From NCBI GenBank assembly GCA_023416275.1, contig JAEZIB010000141.1:3027-67026 (forward strand): 64,000 bases of DNA, written 5' to 3'. The DNA comes from Bacillota bacterium. GTDB lineage: Bacteria > Bacillota > Clostridia > Acetivibrionales > DSM-1351. The notes beneath the pieces were generated by a model. It made no database searches. It saw only the letters and a program-made list of their open reading frames with translations, and was not told where the DNA came from. Both the position numbers and the translations under genes were made by a program. Positions within the stretch are counted from its first letter, which is position 1, and the number at the start of each line of letters is the position of its first letter. Of this stretch, positions 17,651-27,007 are shown in pieces.

Positions 17651-20600
17651 TTACCTACTGACAGATTTCACTTCAATATTGTGTTCTCCACTTGCTACAA
17701 TACCGTAGGTATAGTGTTCTATTTCTTCCAATCCAATATTTTTTCGTTTGCCGTCCTTAATCAGACTGACAGACAAAACGGCTTTTTCTACGTAACTAAC
17801 CCCTTTAATTGATTTCAGGAGTGGATAAACTACCGATTCATGAGGGTATTGTCCAATTTCCCATCCTTTTTTGTCGAGATTTCCTTCTAACGGATTCAAA
17901 AACTCCTTAAGCTTACTCTCAGCCTCAAGCTCAATTGGTACAACCAGCTCCATACTATTTGTAATAACCACAGCAAATATTGAGTATTCTAGCTTTACAG
18001 CTTCTATTACATGAATTTTCCGTGGAAACACCATTGTTGCTGCACAGCGCTTTTCAATATAGCTTTCTACCTGTTCCTTGGCTATAACAAATGCTTCTGC
18101 ACCTAAATCACCCATATAAGCCACAAGTGTTATATGCCCTGTTTCCATCTCCCCATTAGCATTAAAGCACGGCAGACATCTTACTTTTTTTATGTTTCTT
18201 GCTGCCTCCATTGCAAGACCTTCAAAATCTCTGGAAGTCACCGCTCTGTTTCTGTGCTTTATCATCTGTGGCCACCTTACCATAGCTTCTTCGTTTGTCT
18301 CTGCTTCATGTCCACCGAAGGAAGGTTTAGGATTAAAAACTTTTTCTACAAAAGCAATTCTATGATAAGAAACTGAAATGCTGTTTGCATCCACATTTCC
18401 CTTTTTACCGCCTCCGACACAATATTTAACCTTTACACCATGAAGCCCACTTTGAACAGGCTTTTTACCATTTTTGCCATCTCCAAATTGTATTTTACCG
18501 CTTACTCTATCAATTACATAATGCCGATCCTTTGGAGATGAATCCATCAGATTGTCAGTTGAATTCCATTTAACCCAAAACTCATTTACTTCTCCTGTGT
18601 AATCCTTTTCTACCTCGATATTCTCGGGCATTTTCTTTATAAGATCTTTCATCTCCTCTGAATTTAGATCATTTATCTCATTTACCCATATCTCTTCTTG
18701 AATAACAGGACACCTTTTCAATTTGTATTCTCTGCCAAAAGTATCATTGCATTCAAGCAGTTCTCCTGCCACAGTCTCCTTTTGTGTTACTTCCATTGTA
18801 TTTATCAAAATACTTTCAACCTTGGGAAATCCCTCTTCTCTATCAGATTCTCGCAAAATTCTTATCCAGTATAGCTTTTTACCAAATATTGTTCTTTCAG
18901 CAAAATCATCAGGGCCTGTAAACATAACTATACCTGTTCGTGCAAGATTATTAGTATTATCAAGGGTGTCCAGCCTTAGCCATCCATCTTTCCCTAAATA
19001 TTGCCAGCTCAATGTTGGAAGCTCCTCAAAGTCTTTGCTTTTGATAGAAAAAAGCATACTGATAGGACCTTTTAGCGGCGGAGCATTAAAGCCTAAATAA
19101 AATGCATTCGCAGGTGTATCAAAAGCTTCAAAAGGTTTAAAAAGATACTTCCCATTTAAGATATTAAAGCTTTTGTCCACATATTCAAAATTATTATAGG
19201 TAACACAGGAATTAACACGAACTGCTTTTAAGAACTGAAACCTCAGCCTCATATCCTCAATCCAGGGCGAATTGTAAATGGAAAAGGGTGCATACTGGTT
19301 TCTTATATTAACCACACGCGCTCTTACCCAATAATTTGTATGATTATTTACAATAGTTTCACATATATCCTCTGGGCAATTAAAGCTCATGGATATAATT
19401 TTTTCTTCCTGCCCTTCCGATTGAAATAACTCATCCTGACTCTCATCCAATAAAAGCTTTACCCAACCTTTTCCATTCCAGTATTCCCAGTATACGCTTG
19501 TAATACTTATTCTTTGGGGTTCAGGCTGAATAAAATCAGACTGCTTCATTATTAATTTCCAGTTAATTTCTTTTAATGCCTCTTCATTAACCCTGTTTTC
19601 TCTAAAGCCTAGCTTAAAGCTTAATGTAATCTGAGAACCTCTTTTCGATAGAATTTCCTTACTGGATATGTATAACATATCATATGTAGAGAAAATTTCC
19701 TTAAACGGATAAAATCCTTTTTTATTAAGCTCAATATCATTGCCTATTACCATGTCTGGTTCGAAGCCTGACTTATCCTCCATCAAGAAAGACAAGGCAT
19801 CGATAGCATCAATCTCAATATCTGCCACCTCACTGATATTTTTTATCTCACATTTTATCCACTTACTTTTAATCCCCTGAATTTCATCCTCTACTATCGG
19901 GATGCTGCTAGCTTTTTGCAATGTTAGCTTTTTTCCTATTGCCTTTACATTATCAAATGGCCTCCATCCATCTTCGCTTTTGTACATCCATTTGGTATTT
20001 GAGCTGTCGGCTAGCCTCCTTGTAATATCTTCCTCCAGATATCTACTATTACTATTTTTTAGTAAAAGCTCAATAGTTGCCCCCCTTGATAAATTAAACA
20101 TATTGTCATGGGCTAAATAGAGGATATGCTGTTGTAAATTCAATTTACTATCAGAGCAAAACAGCTTTTCTGATATACCCCCATCATGTATGAAAAGCTC
20201 CTGTTTAACTCTTGTAATGGTATCAGAAACAGCATTTACATTGTACCCGTCAACAATATTTACAGGAGTAGCAAGGAATACCTTTTCTGTCTCAAAAATA
20301 ATCTTTTCATTTTCTGCTGAGTTGGCAGAAAACTTTGTTCCAGCAGGAATAATTACTGACTCTGCTACTCCAGGAAGCAGCTTTACAGTAATATGGCTCC
20401 TTGCAGCAGTAGCTGGCATCGTACTTAGCCCAAGCATATTTAAAAATGCAATATAATTTTTATAGGGAACTTTTTTAAATCTGTCTATGTTTCCTTTAAA
20501 CATTTCTGCAAATATTAAAAAAAGTGCGCTCCCAGCGTCAGGGTTCTGTTTTGAAAATCTCCACTCGGGAGTATAATAGTGAAAATTCTCCATCATTTCT

Positions 20601-20659
20601 TTAATTAATTCCGTATAATCTTTTCCACCCATAGCAGGATACAAAACACTTTCCTCCAT
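17651..20659 (-). CDS. Baseplate J-like assembly protein (larger)
   Basis: The 1002-residue product is the larger of two J-type baseplate proteins and corresponds by order to Afp11/Pvc11. It has the N-terminal PEWRFSKQNPDAGSALFLIFAEMF block, GFNAPPLKGPISMLFSI and several WxxLGKDGW-like strand motifs in the middle, VSGKIQFGDGKNGKKP near residue 715, and a C-terminal part with RWPQMIKHRNRAVTSRDFEGLAMEAARNIKKV like other family members. Start at ATG 20659 is accepted; an in-frame ATG at codon 10 is possible since the upstream GATGAG is weak. The gp25 gene ends 24 bp upstream. Confidence 0.87.
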   Translation of the reverse strand: MEESVLYPAMGGKDYTELIKEMMENFHYYTPEWRFSKQNPDAGSALFLIFAEMFKGNIDRFKKVPYKNYIAFLNMLGLSTMPATAARSHITVKLLPGVAESVIIPAGTKFSANSAENEKIIFETEKVFLATPVNIVDGYNVNAVSDTITRVKQELFIHDGGISEKLFCSDSKLNLQQHILYLAHDNMFNLSRGATIELLLKNSNSRYLEEDITRRLADSSNTKWMYKSEDGWRPFDNVKAIGKKLTLQKASSIPIVEDEIQGIKSKWIKCEIKNISEVADIEIDAIDALSFLMEDKSGFEPDMVIGNDIELNKKGFYPFKEIFSTYDMLYISSKEILSKRGSQITLSFKLGFRENRVNEEALKEINWKLIMKQSDFIQPEPQRISITSVYWEYWNGKGWVKLLLDESQDELFQSEGQEEKIISMSFNCPEDICETIVNNHTNYWVRARVVNIRNQYAPFSIYNSPWIEDMRLRFQFLKAVRVNSCVTYNNFEYVDKSFNILNGKYLFKPFEAFDTPANAFYLGFNAPPLKGPISMLFSIKSKDFEELPTLSWQYLGKDGWLRLDTLDNTNNLARTGIVMFTGPDDFAERTIFGKKLYWIRILRESDREEGFPKVESILINTMEVTQKETVAGELLECNDTFGREYKLKRCPVIQEEIWVNEINDLNSEEMKDLIKKMPENIEVEKDYTGEVNEFWVKWNSTDNLMDSSPKDRHYVIDRVSGKIQFGDGKNGKKPVQSGLHGVKVKYCVGGGKKGNVDANSISVSYHRIAFVEKVFNPKPSFGGHEAETNEEAMVRWPQMIKHRNRAVTSRDFEGLAMEAARNIKKVRCLPCFNANGEMETGHITLVAYMGDLGAEAFVIAKEQVESYIEKRCAATMVFPRKIHVIEAVKLEYSIFAVVITNSMELVVPIELEAESKLKEFLNPLEGNLDKKGWEIGQYPHESVVYPLLKSIKGVSYVEKAVLSVSLIKDGKRKNIGLEEIEHYTYGIVASGEHNIEVKSVSR

Positions 20660-20683
20660 TCATGCTCATCTGCACCTAATATA

Positions 20684-21082
20684 CTATTTTGAACCTTCTT
20701 CCATATAAAAAGGATACACCAAATTATATCTATTGTTTGTTGAACGCACTGTATAATGTATATCAATAGTAATCTTCCCAGATACCTCTGCATCTTTTGC
20801 TGCTTTTATTTCTACATCTCCTACCCTTGGTTCCCAAACCATAATAGCCTCTCTTATATCCTCTTCGATTTTTCTCATTGTAACTTCATCCGTCAAATCG
20901 AATACAAAGCGCCTCAAACCACATCCGAAGTCACCCTTCATAACACGTTCACCTTTGGAAGTTTTCAATAGGATTATGATTGCTTCCGATATGTCCTGTT
21001 CGTTTTCAGACATCAATATTCTTCCTGTCTTCGGGTTGACCTGAACAGGAAATTTCCAGCCTCTTCCCAAATAACTATCCAT
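20684..21082 (-). CDS. gp25-like (GPW/gp25) baseplate protein
   Basis: The 132-residue product is a gp25/GPW-type baseplate wedge protein (Afp9/Pvc9 position), which nucleates sheath assembly. It opens YLGRGWKFPVQVNPKTGRI and carries ISEAIIILLKTSKGERVM, GDFGCGLRRFVFD and IREAIMVWEPRV, all typical of the family. A GTG at 21088 is in frame, but ATG 21082 has AGGTG at better spacing. It lies between the VgrG-like gene and the larger J-type gene. Confidence 0.92.
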   Translation of the reverse strand: MDSYLGRGWKFPVQVNPKTGRILMSENEQDISEAIIILLKTSKGERVMKGDFGCGLRRFVFDLTDEVTMRKIEEDIREAIMVWEPRVGDVEIKAAKDAEVSGKITIDIHYTVRSTNNRYNLVYPFYMEEGSK

Positions 21083-21161
21083 AAACACACCTATACCCTA
21101 TGTTTGTTACTCATATTTCCCATAATGACAGTTTTCTGTGTGCAAGAATGGGATAGTTGAG

Positions 21162-23093
21162 TTAGTTAATTTTAACAATTGCTCCGTTTATCATCAATAC
21201 ACCACCGCTTTTTAGGTTCAAGCCCTGTCCAGCCTCTATATTTACTATTGCACCTTTGATACTAACCTGCGCAGAGCTTTCTAAATTTACCATAAGCGGT
21301 CCACTTATCTTTACACTTTGCTGTACCGAATCAAGACTTACCTGGCAAGCATTTGACTTAAGCTCTGCTTTTAGGTTTCCCTTAACAGTTACCGCATTTG
21401 TAACACCATCTATCTCAACAGCATTTAAGCCTGTTACATCCTTAATTGTTATTTTAGGAGGAGAATCCTGTAATTCTATTGTATGCCCCGTTAAAGTCTC
21501 TAACGATACATTGGGCTGTGCCGGTGTATCATTAATCGTTATTGCATTCCCAAGCCTGCTTTTTATTACGTGCTTGAGATTTAGCGGATCTATAACAGGC
21601 GGTCTTTTTTTCATGCTCCAGAGAGATCCTATTACATAAGGAGCTTCCAAAGCTCCTTCTCCAAAGGCAACAAGTACCTCATCACCTATGTCTGGAATAA
21701 AGTATGCTCCCTTTCCTGACCCGGCATAAGGTACAGCAACTCTAGCCCACCCACTGTCATCCATAAATATATCCGCTCCCTCTCTCATGGAGTATGCGAC
21801 TCTTACCCTTCCCAGTCCCATTGGATCTATATTTGATATTACAGTACCAACGGATACGCCGCTCTTGTTAATAGAGCCCTCACCACCTATTCCGCCTTCG
21901 CTGGTTTTACTTTTATTCATTATGCCCTCAGCAATAGTGCCAAACAAACCCTCATTTCCTTTTCCTACTTCAAATTGTGTGGAATAGCCTGCTTCACTTA
22001 TAGTATGTGTTACAGATGTTATATAGTAAGTATTGCTAAGCTGACTTCCAAGACCATCAATTTTAATAAATCTACCAGGTGATAACTCAGGCAGACCAAT
22101 ACATTCACCGCTTCCCGAAAGGGATTTCATCAGTCTCTCTCCCATTTTTAATAAAGCTACACTTTCAGCTTCAAAAAATGAGGTTATGCCTCTATTGTAT
22201 TCATAGTCCACAACATTCCCCATAAAGAGATTTTTCATAATATTCATTATCTTTTGACTGTCAATGCCAGGAACAGTTACATAGCCTGCCAATCCTATAA
22301 CTGCCTGCTCCAACATTTCATTATAACCTCTTGTTACAACAGCACATGCCTGCTCGTTAAGATCAAACTGAGGAGAAAAGCTTTTTAGGCTTTTTCCCCA
22401 TTTTAGTGTTGTAACAGGAGTAAGATTACCAACATATGGAATTCTAAAATAAAGAGTATCCCCACTTACAAAAAACTCATATCCTATTTTGTTAGCTAGT
22501 CTTTGTAAAAAGCTATAATTACTCTCATTTTCCTGCTGAATGGTATCATGTATATCTATACTAAAATCCACAACAAAATCAAGCCCATATAATCCTGCCA
22601 AAATAATAGCTATTGCAGAATAAGGCAAGAAATGCCAAGAAAATGACAGCTTATGCTTCATCATAAGATATGATTTATCATGGCACTCTACCGCCAGTAT
22701 AGGACTTCCCTCCGATGGGAAATCAAATTTAACTGAAGTAATAAGTCCTTTAAAAACACTTTGGAGTCTGTCACCATAACCCAACTTTACTTCAATAAAA
22801 TTACCGATAGAAAGGTGCTTTTCAAGCCAATCCTTATTAAAGTCACTTGAAGCCATATCATATGCATTGCATACAGAAAAGGAGCACATATCTGACTTGT
22901 CTATGCTTCTCTCAACCTTTAACTGTGTTATTGCCATTCCTTCCATCTTTACAAGCTCGGTCTTGCTGAATAAGCCACAAATCACTTCATAGGACGGAGC
23001 GTAAAAATTATAGTATTTGGATTCCAGTTCATCAAATGAAAAGCTTCCGCTTCCTATGGAATTCAAAATTCCTAATCCAGCCAAATCAATCAC
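21162..23093 (-). CDS. VgrG/gp5-gp27-like spike protein
   Basis: The 643-residue product forms the central spike (Afp8/Pvc8 position). The N-terminal half (about 1-380) is gp27/GPD-like, with VECHDKSYLMM and QQENESNYSFLQRLANKIGYEF. An OB-fold follows near 415-500 (GRVRVAYSMREG, GWARVAVPYAGSGKG, DIGDEVLVAFGEG.L..PYVIGSLW). The C-terminus is a repetitive beta-helix-like needle ending NLKSGGVLMINGAIVKIN. The tip would bind the DUF4280 protein encoded at 11863. The start is GTG at 23093-23091, overlapping the LysM stop codon by four bases, which suggests translational coupling. Confidence 0.93.
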   Translation of the reverse strand: MIDLAGLGILNSIGSGSFSFDELESKYYNFYAPSYEVICGLFSKTELVKMEGMAITQLKVERSIDKSDMCSFSVCNAYDMASSDFNKDWLEKHLSIGNFIEVKLGYGDRLQSVFKGLITSVKFDFPSEGSPILAVECHDKSYLMMKHKLSFSWHFLPYSAIAIILAGLYGLDFVVDFSIDIHDTIQQENESNYSFLQRLANKIGYEFFVSGDTLYFRIPYVGNLTPVTTLKWGKSLKSFSPQFDLNEQACAVVTRGYNEMLEQAVIGLAGYVTVPGIDSQKIMNIMKNLFMGNVVDYEYNRGITSFFEAESVALLKMGERLMKSLSGSGECIGLPELSPGRFIKIDGLGSQLSNTYYITSVTHTISEAGYSTQFEVGKGNEGLFGTIAEGIMNKSKTSEGGIGGEGSINKSGVSVGTVISNIDPMGLGRVRVAYSMREGADIFMDDSGWARVAVPYAGSGKGAYFIPDIGDEVLVAFGEGALEAPYVIGSLWSMKKRPPVIDPLNLKHVIKSRLGNAITINDTPAQPNVSLETLTGHTIELQDSPPKITIKDVTGLNAVEIDGVTNAVTVKGNLKAELKSNACQVSLDSVQQSVKISGPLMVNLESSAQVSIKGAIVNIEAGQGLNLKSGGVLMINGAIVKIN

Positions 23094-23728
23094 CTCAAAC
23101 GCGGAATAATAATGTTTTTCCCTCCAGATAAAATTCTGGGATTATCTATATTATTGGCTCTTGCTATTTCTCTCCATTGCTCTGGATCCTGGTACTCTCT
23201 GCTAGCCAACATCCACAAGTGCTCACCCTGATTTAGCACCCTTTGCTTTGTCCTGTCCGAAGAGTTCCTGGGTATTTCCTGAAACTGTTCCCTTATACTT
23301 TTACTTGATTTCAGTGATATATTCAAAACAGCTCTAACAGGCACGCCAGACTCAGTAAACATTGTAAACTTCTGTGTTACCTTTTCCATGAACCCTTTAA
23401 AGGTTCCTCCCATACTACCTCCCCATGTAAACTTGACAATTGGAGGAGCATGAAGCTCAGAATCAACCTTTGCAAGCATTGTAACCCTGGTTGTGTGTAT
23501 TCTAACATCCTCACTATCTTCATACGTATCAAAGAAAAGCTCCATCGAAAGAGTTTCAGAATTACCGCTTACAAACTGATTAATGGGCTCTGAAAGTCCT
23601 ACAATTGTCGTTGAGGCAAATTGATTGCCCACCTCAATTGTGTACTCATTGGGATAATAAAGTACATTAATAACCTCTCCACTTCTACTTCCGTTTACAA
23701 TCTCAATAATAGCTTTACCCATTGACAT
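23090..23728 (-). CDS. LysM-domain baseplate hub protein (Afp7/Pvc7-like)
   Basis: The 212-residue product has an N-terminal beta domain (IEIVNGSRSGEVINVLYYPNE) and a C-terminal LysM module: QRVLNQGEHLWMLASREY, then WREIARANNIDNPRIL and IIIPRL. Such proteins sit between tube and spike in eCIS; LysM here is structural rather than demonstrated peptidoglycan binding. It overlaps the VgrG gene and follows the repeat-protein gene by 1 bp. Confidence 0.9.
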   Translation of the reverse strand: MSMGKAIIEIVNGSRSGEVINVLYYPNEYTIEVGNQFASTTIVGLSEPINQFVSGNSETLSMELFFDTYEDSEDVRIHTTRVTMLAKVDSELHAPPIVKFTWGGSMGGTFKGFMEKVTQKFTMFTESGVPVRAVLNISLKSSKSIREQFQEIPRNSSDRTKQRVLNQGEHLWMLASREYQDPEQWREIARANNIDNPRILSGGKNIIIPRLR

Positions 23729-23729
23729 A

Positions 23730-26180
23730 CTAGTAACCTCGTCTTACCCTGTCCACTTTAATTTTCTGTTCTATTTCCCTGTATACTCTTTCAACTAGTC
23801 CATTGATATTTACATTTGAATACTGTACAGACTGTAAAGTTTGCTTTTCAATATTAACCACCTGTGTTCGCAAGGCTTGTATTTCTGCCATTTGGCTTGA
23901 GCCCCTCTGTGCTTTCCTAACACTTCTGAATTCCATAGTTGCATAGTTATTCATAGCCTCTGGCCAAATAAAGCCCTTTTCCTCTGTTTCAAGCTTGTTC
24001 CTTAAAAGGTCATAGGCTCTTACTGTCAAATTTCTATTTCCAATATAATACTGATGTATACTCTTGCTTAAAAGCCCCATAGCTGTCTCTCTTGAATGCT
24101 TTTGCACATAGAGTGTTGGCAGCAGACCTGCAAATGTAAGCATATTATAGATATCAGGGTAGTTTTTTCTTAAATTATTAATGCTATGTGGAGTTATCCT
24201 CCCTCTTTCCTGTTCGTTAAAGTTTGTGATGTAGGCATGCTTTTTATGTATGAGGTTTTCTTGTAATTTCCAATTTCCATTTGCATTCTCTTCATCTTCA
24301 CCCTCATCTTCAAGAAATGGTGAAAGTCCATAAGCTCTTTTATCAATTTGGTTTGTAAAAAAGTAACTGGTCTTACTCTCTAGTTCTTTCCTAAAGCCCT
24401 GAATAATATTATAGGTCATATTATGCCAGAACTCTTTTGTTTCACTATCCATTTCTTTTTTTTGTTTTCTTCTTGCTCGGTTCACTCCAAGCAAATCTAA
24501 ACGATAACCTGAACGTAAGACCTCAGGGAGATTATTTCTTAAGCCATCCACAATTTTATTATGAATTATGGATGAAAACTCCTTTATAGATTCTCCTTGT
24601 ATATAAGCCATTTTAAATCCCGCTCCGACATATGAGGATAGACCCGGGAAATATAAACGATAGTAATTTCTAAAGTTATAAGGGTTCATATGAATTATAC
24701 TCTCGTAATTCTTTCCAAATTTTCCCATGTTGGAATATAACCTATTAAACCGATTCATGTTTACCCTTGTATATATAGTGCCAATATTATCCCTTTTGTA
24801 CTTCAAATAAAAGCTATTATTGCCTTTTCTAAAACTGTTTATTTCAAATACTGGAATTGGAAAAACACTCTCTAAATCTGGCTTGTCTCCATCTATATAA
24901 AATTTGTTCAGAAGACTCAAAGCCTTCTCTGAATCAGGACTTCCTGTTATAGCATCAAAGTTTAAAGATAAGGCCTTTAATAAAACTTTATTAACAGCAT
25001 AATAAGGTCTAATATTTTTAAAATTAAGACTATTTTTGACTTTTGTATCCCCATTTGTATATAATTGGTTCAGAAGGCTTAAAACGTTATCTTTATCAGG
25101 CCTTCCTGTTATTGTACCAAAATTTAAAGATAAGGCATTTAATAAAGCTCTATTAACAGCATAATAAGGTCTAATACTTTTAAAATTAAGACTACTTTTA
25201 GCTTTTGTATCCCCATTTATATAGAATTTGTTCAAAAGGCTCAAAACGTTATCTATATCTGGTCTTCCTGTAAAAGTATTAAAATTTAATGGCAAGGCAT
25301 TTAATAAAGCACTATTAACAACATAATAGGGGTTAATGCTTTTAAAATTAAAGCTATTTTTATGATTTCTGTAGCCATTTATATATACTTTGTTCAGAAG
25401 GCTCAATGTGTTCTCTAAATCAAGCCTACCTGGAATAGTATTAAAATTTAATGTCAAGGCATTTAATAAAGCACTACTAACATCATAATAGGGGTTAACG
25501 CTTTTAAAATGAAGACTATTTTTAGTTTTTCTGTTCCCATTTATATAAAATTGGGTCAGATGGCTTAAAATGCTCTCTAAATTAGGCCTTCCTGTAATAT
25601 TATTAAAGCTTAAAGACAATGCATTTTTTAAAGTTCCCCATGCAGCATTATAAGGTTTACTATTATTATAATTATAGGCATTTATAGCTTTTTGTGTTTT
25701 TGTATAATTGCCATATATATACGAAATGAGAGGCCTATTTATATATATTTCTCTATTATAAGCCTTTTCAAAAAGTATACTGTTTGTGATATCAGACTTT
25801 AAAAGCTTTTCGTTTATGTATTTTAAGCTTTGATGCCCAGCAGAAGAGTATAATGTTTTGACTGTGTTTTCAAGTTGCTTTTTGAAATTAAACAATTCCT
25901 GCTGACCCAAAATACTTAAGCTGCTTTTACTGCTTTCTTCCTGTAATTGAAGCTGCATCCTAACATTAATTAAGAGCTGCCCAATATCAGTTCTATTGTA
26001 ATCCTCATATGTACTATCAACCTTAAAAAAAAGCTCAAACCAAGCAGCAAAATCATTTCTTAAAACGCTGTACTTTGCAAATATTTCCTGAGCAAAACCA
26101 TCGTTATGTTTGGTTAACAGAATATTCTTCGATGCCAATATTTGTTTTGGTATAAACAGTTTCTTTTTTTGCAGCATCAT
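23730..26180 (-). CDS. Large eCIS protein with five 54-residue repeats; tape-measure candidate
   Basis: The 816-residue product begins with a charged, largely helical region (1-185) and continues with five tandem 54-residue repeats (186-455; consensus parts NALSLNFNTITGRPD, SLLNKFYINGD, NSLNFKSI.PYY.VN.ALL). A central region has no recognised domain. The C-terminus is a short coiled coil ending LVERVYREIEQKIKVDRVRRG. That tail matches a conserved ending I associate with proteins at this locus position (between second tube and LysM protein). No other gene in the cluster looks like a tape measure, so this is the best candidate; the repeats could set length or bind other parts. It overlaps the tube gene by 4 bp. 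Confidence 0.6.
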   Translation of the reverse strand: MMLQKKKLFIPKQILASKNILLTKHNDGFAQEIFAKYSVLRNDFAAWFELFFKVDSTYEDYNRTDIGQLLINVRMQLQLQEESSKSSLSILGQQELFNFKKQLENTVKTLYSSAGHQSLKYINEKLLKSDITNSILFEKAYNREIYINRPLISYIYGNYTKTQKAINAYNYNNSKPYNAAWGTLKNALSLSFNNITGRPNLESILSHLTQFYINGNRKTKNSLHFKSVNPYYDVSSALLNALTLNFNTIPGRLDLENTLSLLNKVYINGYRNHKNSFNFKSINPYYVVNSALLNALPLNFNTFTGRPDIDNVLSLLNKFYINGDTKAKSSLNFKSIRPYYAVNRALLNALSLNFGTITGRPDKDNVLSLLNQLYTNGDTKVKNSLNFKNIRPYYAVNKVLLKALSLNFDAITGSPDSEKALSLLNKFYIDGDKPDLESVFPIPVFEINSFRKGNNSFYLKYKRDNIGTIYTRVNMNRFNRLYSNMGKFGKNYESIIHMNPYNFRNYYRLYFPGLSSYVGAGFKMAYIQGESIKEFSSIIHNKIVDGLRNNLPEVLRSGYRLDLLGVNRARRKQKKEMDSETKEFWHNMTYNIIQGFRKELESKTSYFFTNQIDKRAYGLSPFLEDEGEDEENANGNWKLQENLIHKKHAYITNFNEQERGRITPHSINNLRKNYPDIYNMLTFAGLLPTLYVQKHSRETAMGLLSKSIHQYYIGNRNLTVRAYDLLRNKLETEEKGFIWPEAMNNYATMEFRSVRKAQRGSSQMAEIQALRTQVVNIEKQTLQSVQYSNVNINGLVERVYREIEQKIKVDRVRRGY
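24816..25625 (-). repeat. Five tandem 162-bp coding repeats
   Basis: The five units encode residues 186-455 of the protein at 23730-26180, each exactly 54 codons. DNA identity between units is visibly high, especially in units 3 and 4, indicating recent duplication or ongoing homogenisation. Confidence 0.85.
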
Positions 26181-26599
26181 TTCATTCCTTTATGTACAAA
26201 TTCAATAGATTCCACAGCAACCATATTACTGTCTGCCTTTAGTTCTGGTCCAGACCACTTTACAGGATAGGCATCCATGAAATCCCATCTTGTTATATCC
26301 CTACCTGAGCTGTTACACAGTACAACCGAAATCTTCTGCTTTATTATTTTTCCAGATAGAACACTTTTGTACCAATTGAGCAATTCACCTGATTCTACAA
26401 TTCCCTTTTTTAGTGTCAATCTTGGATGCTTGATGAATTTCGGAAAATGGTGCATATAATTGGTTCCGCCTTCCCTGTATTCCTCTAGTTCCACCTCTGC
26501 TTCAATACCTGATACCTCTGAGAAACCGCCATAAAGTTCAATATCATTAATCTCCACCTTAAACTTAAATGAACCAACCGGATAGCCTTTCTCCACCAT
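26177..26599 (-). CDS. Second tube (Hcp/gp19-like) protein, Pvc5-like
   Basis: The 140-residue product is a T4 gp19-like tube protein: YPVGSFKFKVEINDIELYGGFSEVSG, EYREGGTNYMHHFPKFIKHPRLTLKKG, ending with PVKWSGPELKADSNMVAVESIEFVHKG. In eCIS the second tube paralogue usually forms the ring joining tube to hub. The ATG at 26599 lacks a good ribosome site. A GGAGGT about 90 bases upstream stands alone. It shares the fold and order with the tube protein at 27382. Confidence 0.92.
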   Translation of the reverse strand: MVEKGYPVGSFKFKVEINDIELYGGFSEVSGIEAEVELEEYREGGTNYMHHFPKFIKHPRLTLKKGIVESGELLNWYKSVLSGKIIKQKISVVLCNSSGRDITRWDFMDAYPVKWSGPELKADSNMVAVESIEFVHKGMK

Positions 26600-26749
26600 A
26601 GGTTATTAGCCCATACACAACATTCTAACAAAAAATAATGCTAGAAATGCATAAGTCAATTTATTGACCTTGGGCTAGGCACCTCCTTTATTCCTATTAA
26701 TAATTTCTTTCAACCTTCTCCTCTTAAATACATACAATAAGTTTGAATT

Positions 26750-26806
26750 GGGGACTGTTGCAAAACAATAATTTCTGTATACTTTTTCTTGTTTTGCAAC
26801 AGCCCC
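26750..26806. repeat. 57-bp near-perfect palindrome, insertion-sequence-end-like
   Basis: GGGGACTGTTGCAAAACAA (26750-26768) pairs with TTGTTTTGCAACAGCCCC (26789-26806) with one bulged base and a 20-base loop. The arms resemble terminal inverted repeats of several insertion sequences (CTGTTGCAAA). It lies in the 222-bp gap between the DUF6760 frame and the second tube gene and lacks a T-run in either direction. It may be a tiny palindromic mobile element or an mRNA processing hairpin. Confidence 0.7.
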
Positions 26807-26821
26807 TTGTATATATTTCAT

Positions 26822-27007
26822 TTACTCAAACACGTTTTCTTTATCCTCACTGAGCTTTTGATTAATCCTTGAAATCTCCTCACACCATTTTTTCCTTTCG
26901 GCATGCTCCATCGCCATTATATCATCATGCTTCCAGTGAAAATGGTAAGCAATAAAGGCTACCTCCTCATAGATACGATTGATGGGATAGCCCTTTATAG
27001 CTCCCCC
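26822..27007 (-). CDS. DUF6760-like domain, probably expressed by -1 frameshift from the preceding gene
   Basis: The frame encodes GYPINRIYEEVAFIAYHFHW followed by KHDDIMAMEH..RKKW and ends TAA at 26822, matching DUF6760, a small helical protein common in eCIS loci. Between the last in-frame stop and GYP there is no ATG, GTG, TTG or CTG, and the first Met lies past the conserved block. The frame coincides with the -1 frame of the hub-chaperone gene. A slip on GGGGG (27007-27003) two codons before the chaperone stop would continue ...EQLG into GAIKGYP. The start given is the slip site, not a start codon. Initiation at an ATA codon (26998) is an alternative but has poor spacing. Confidence 0.65.
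   Translation of the reverse strand, partial: GGAIKGYPINRIYEEVAFIAYHFHWKHDDIMAMEHAERKKWCEEISRINQKLSEDKENVFE

Noticed and set aside
26750..26806. Palindrome considered as a Rho-independent terminator within the eCIS operon
   Set aside because: No T-run follows on either strand, and the tube gene just downstream has no evident promoter of its own.
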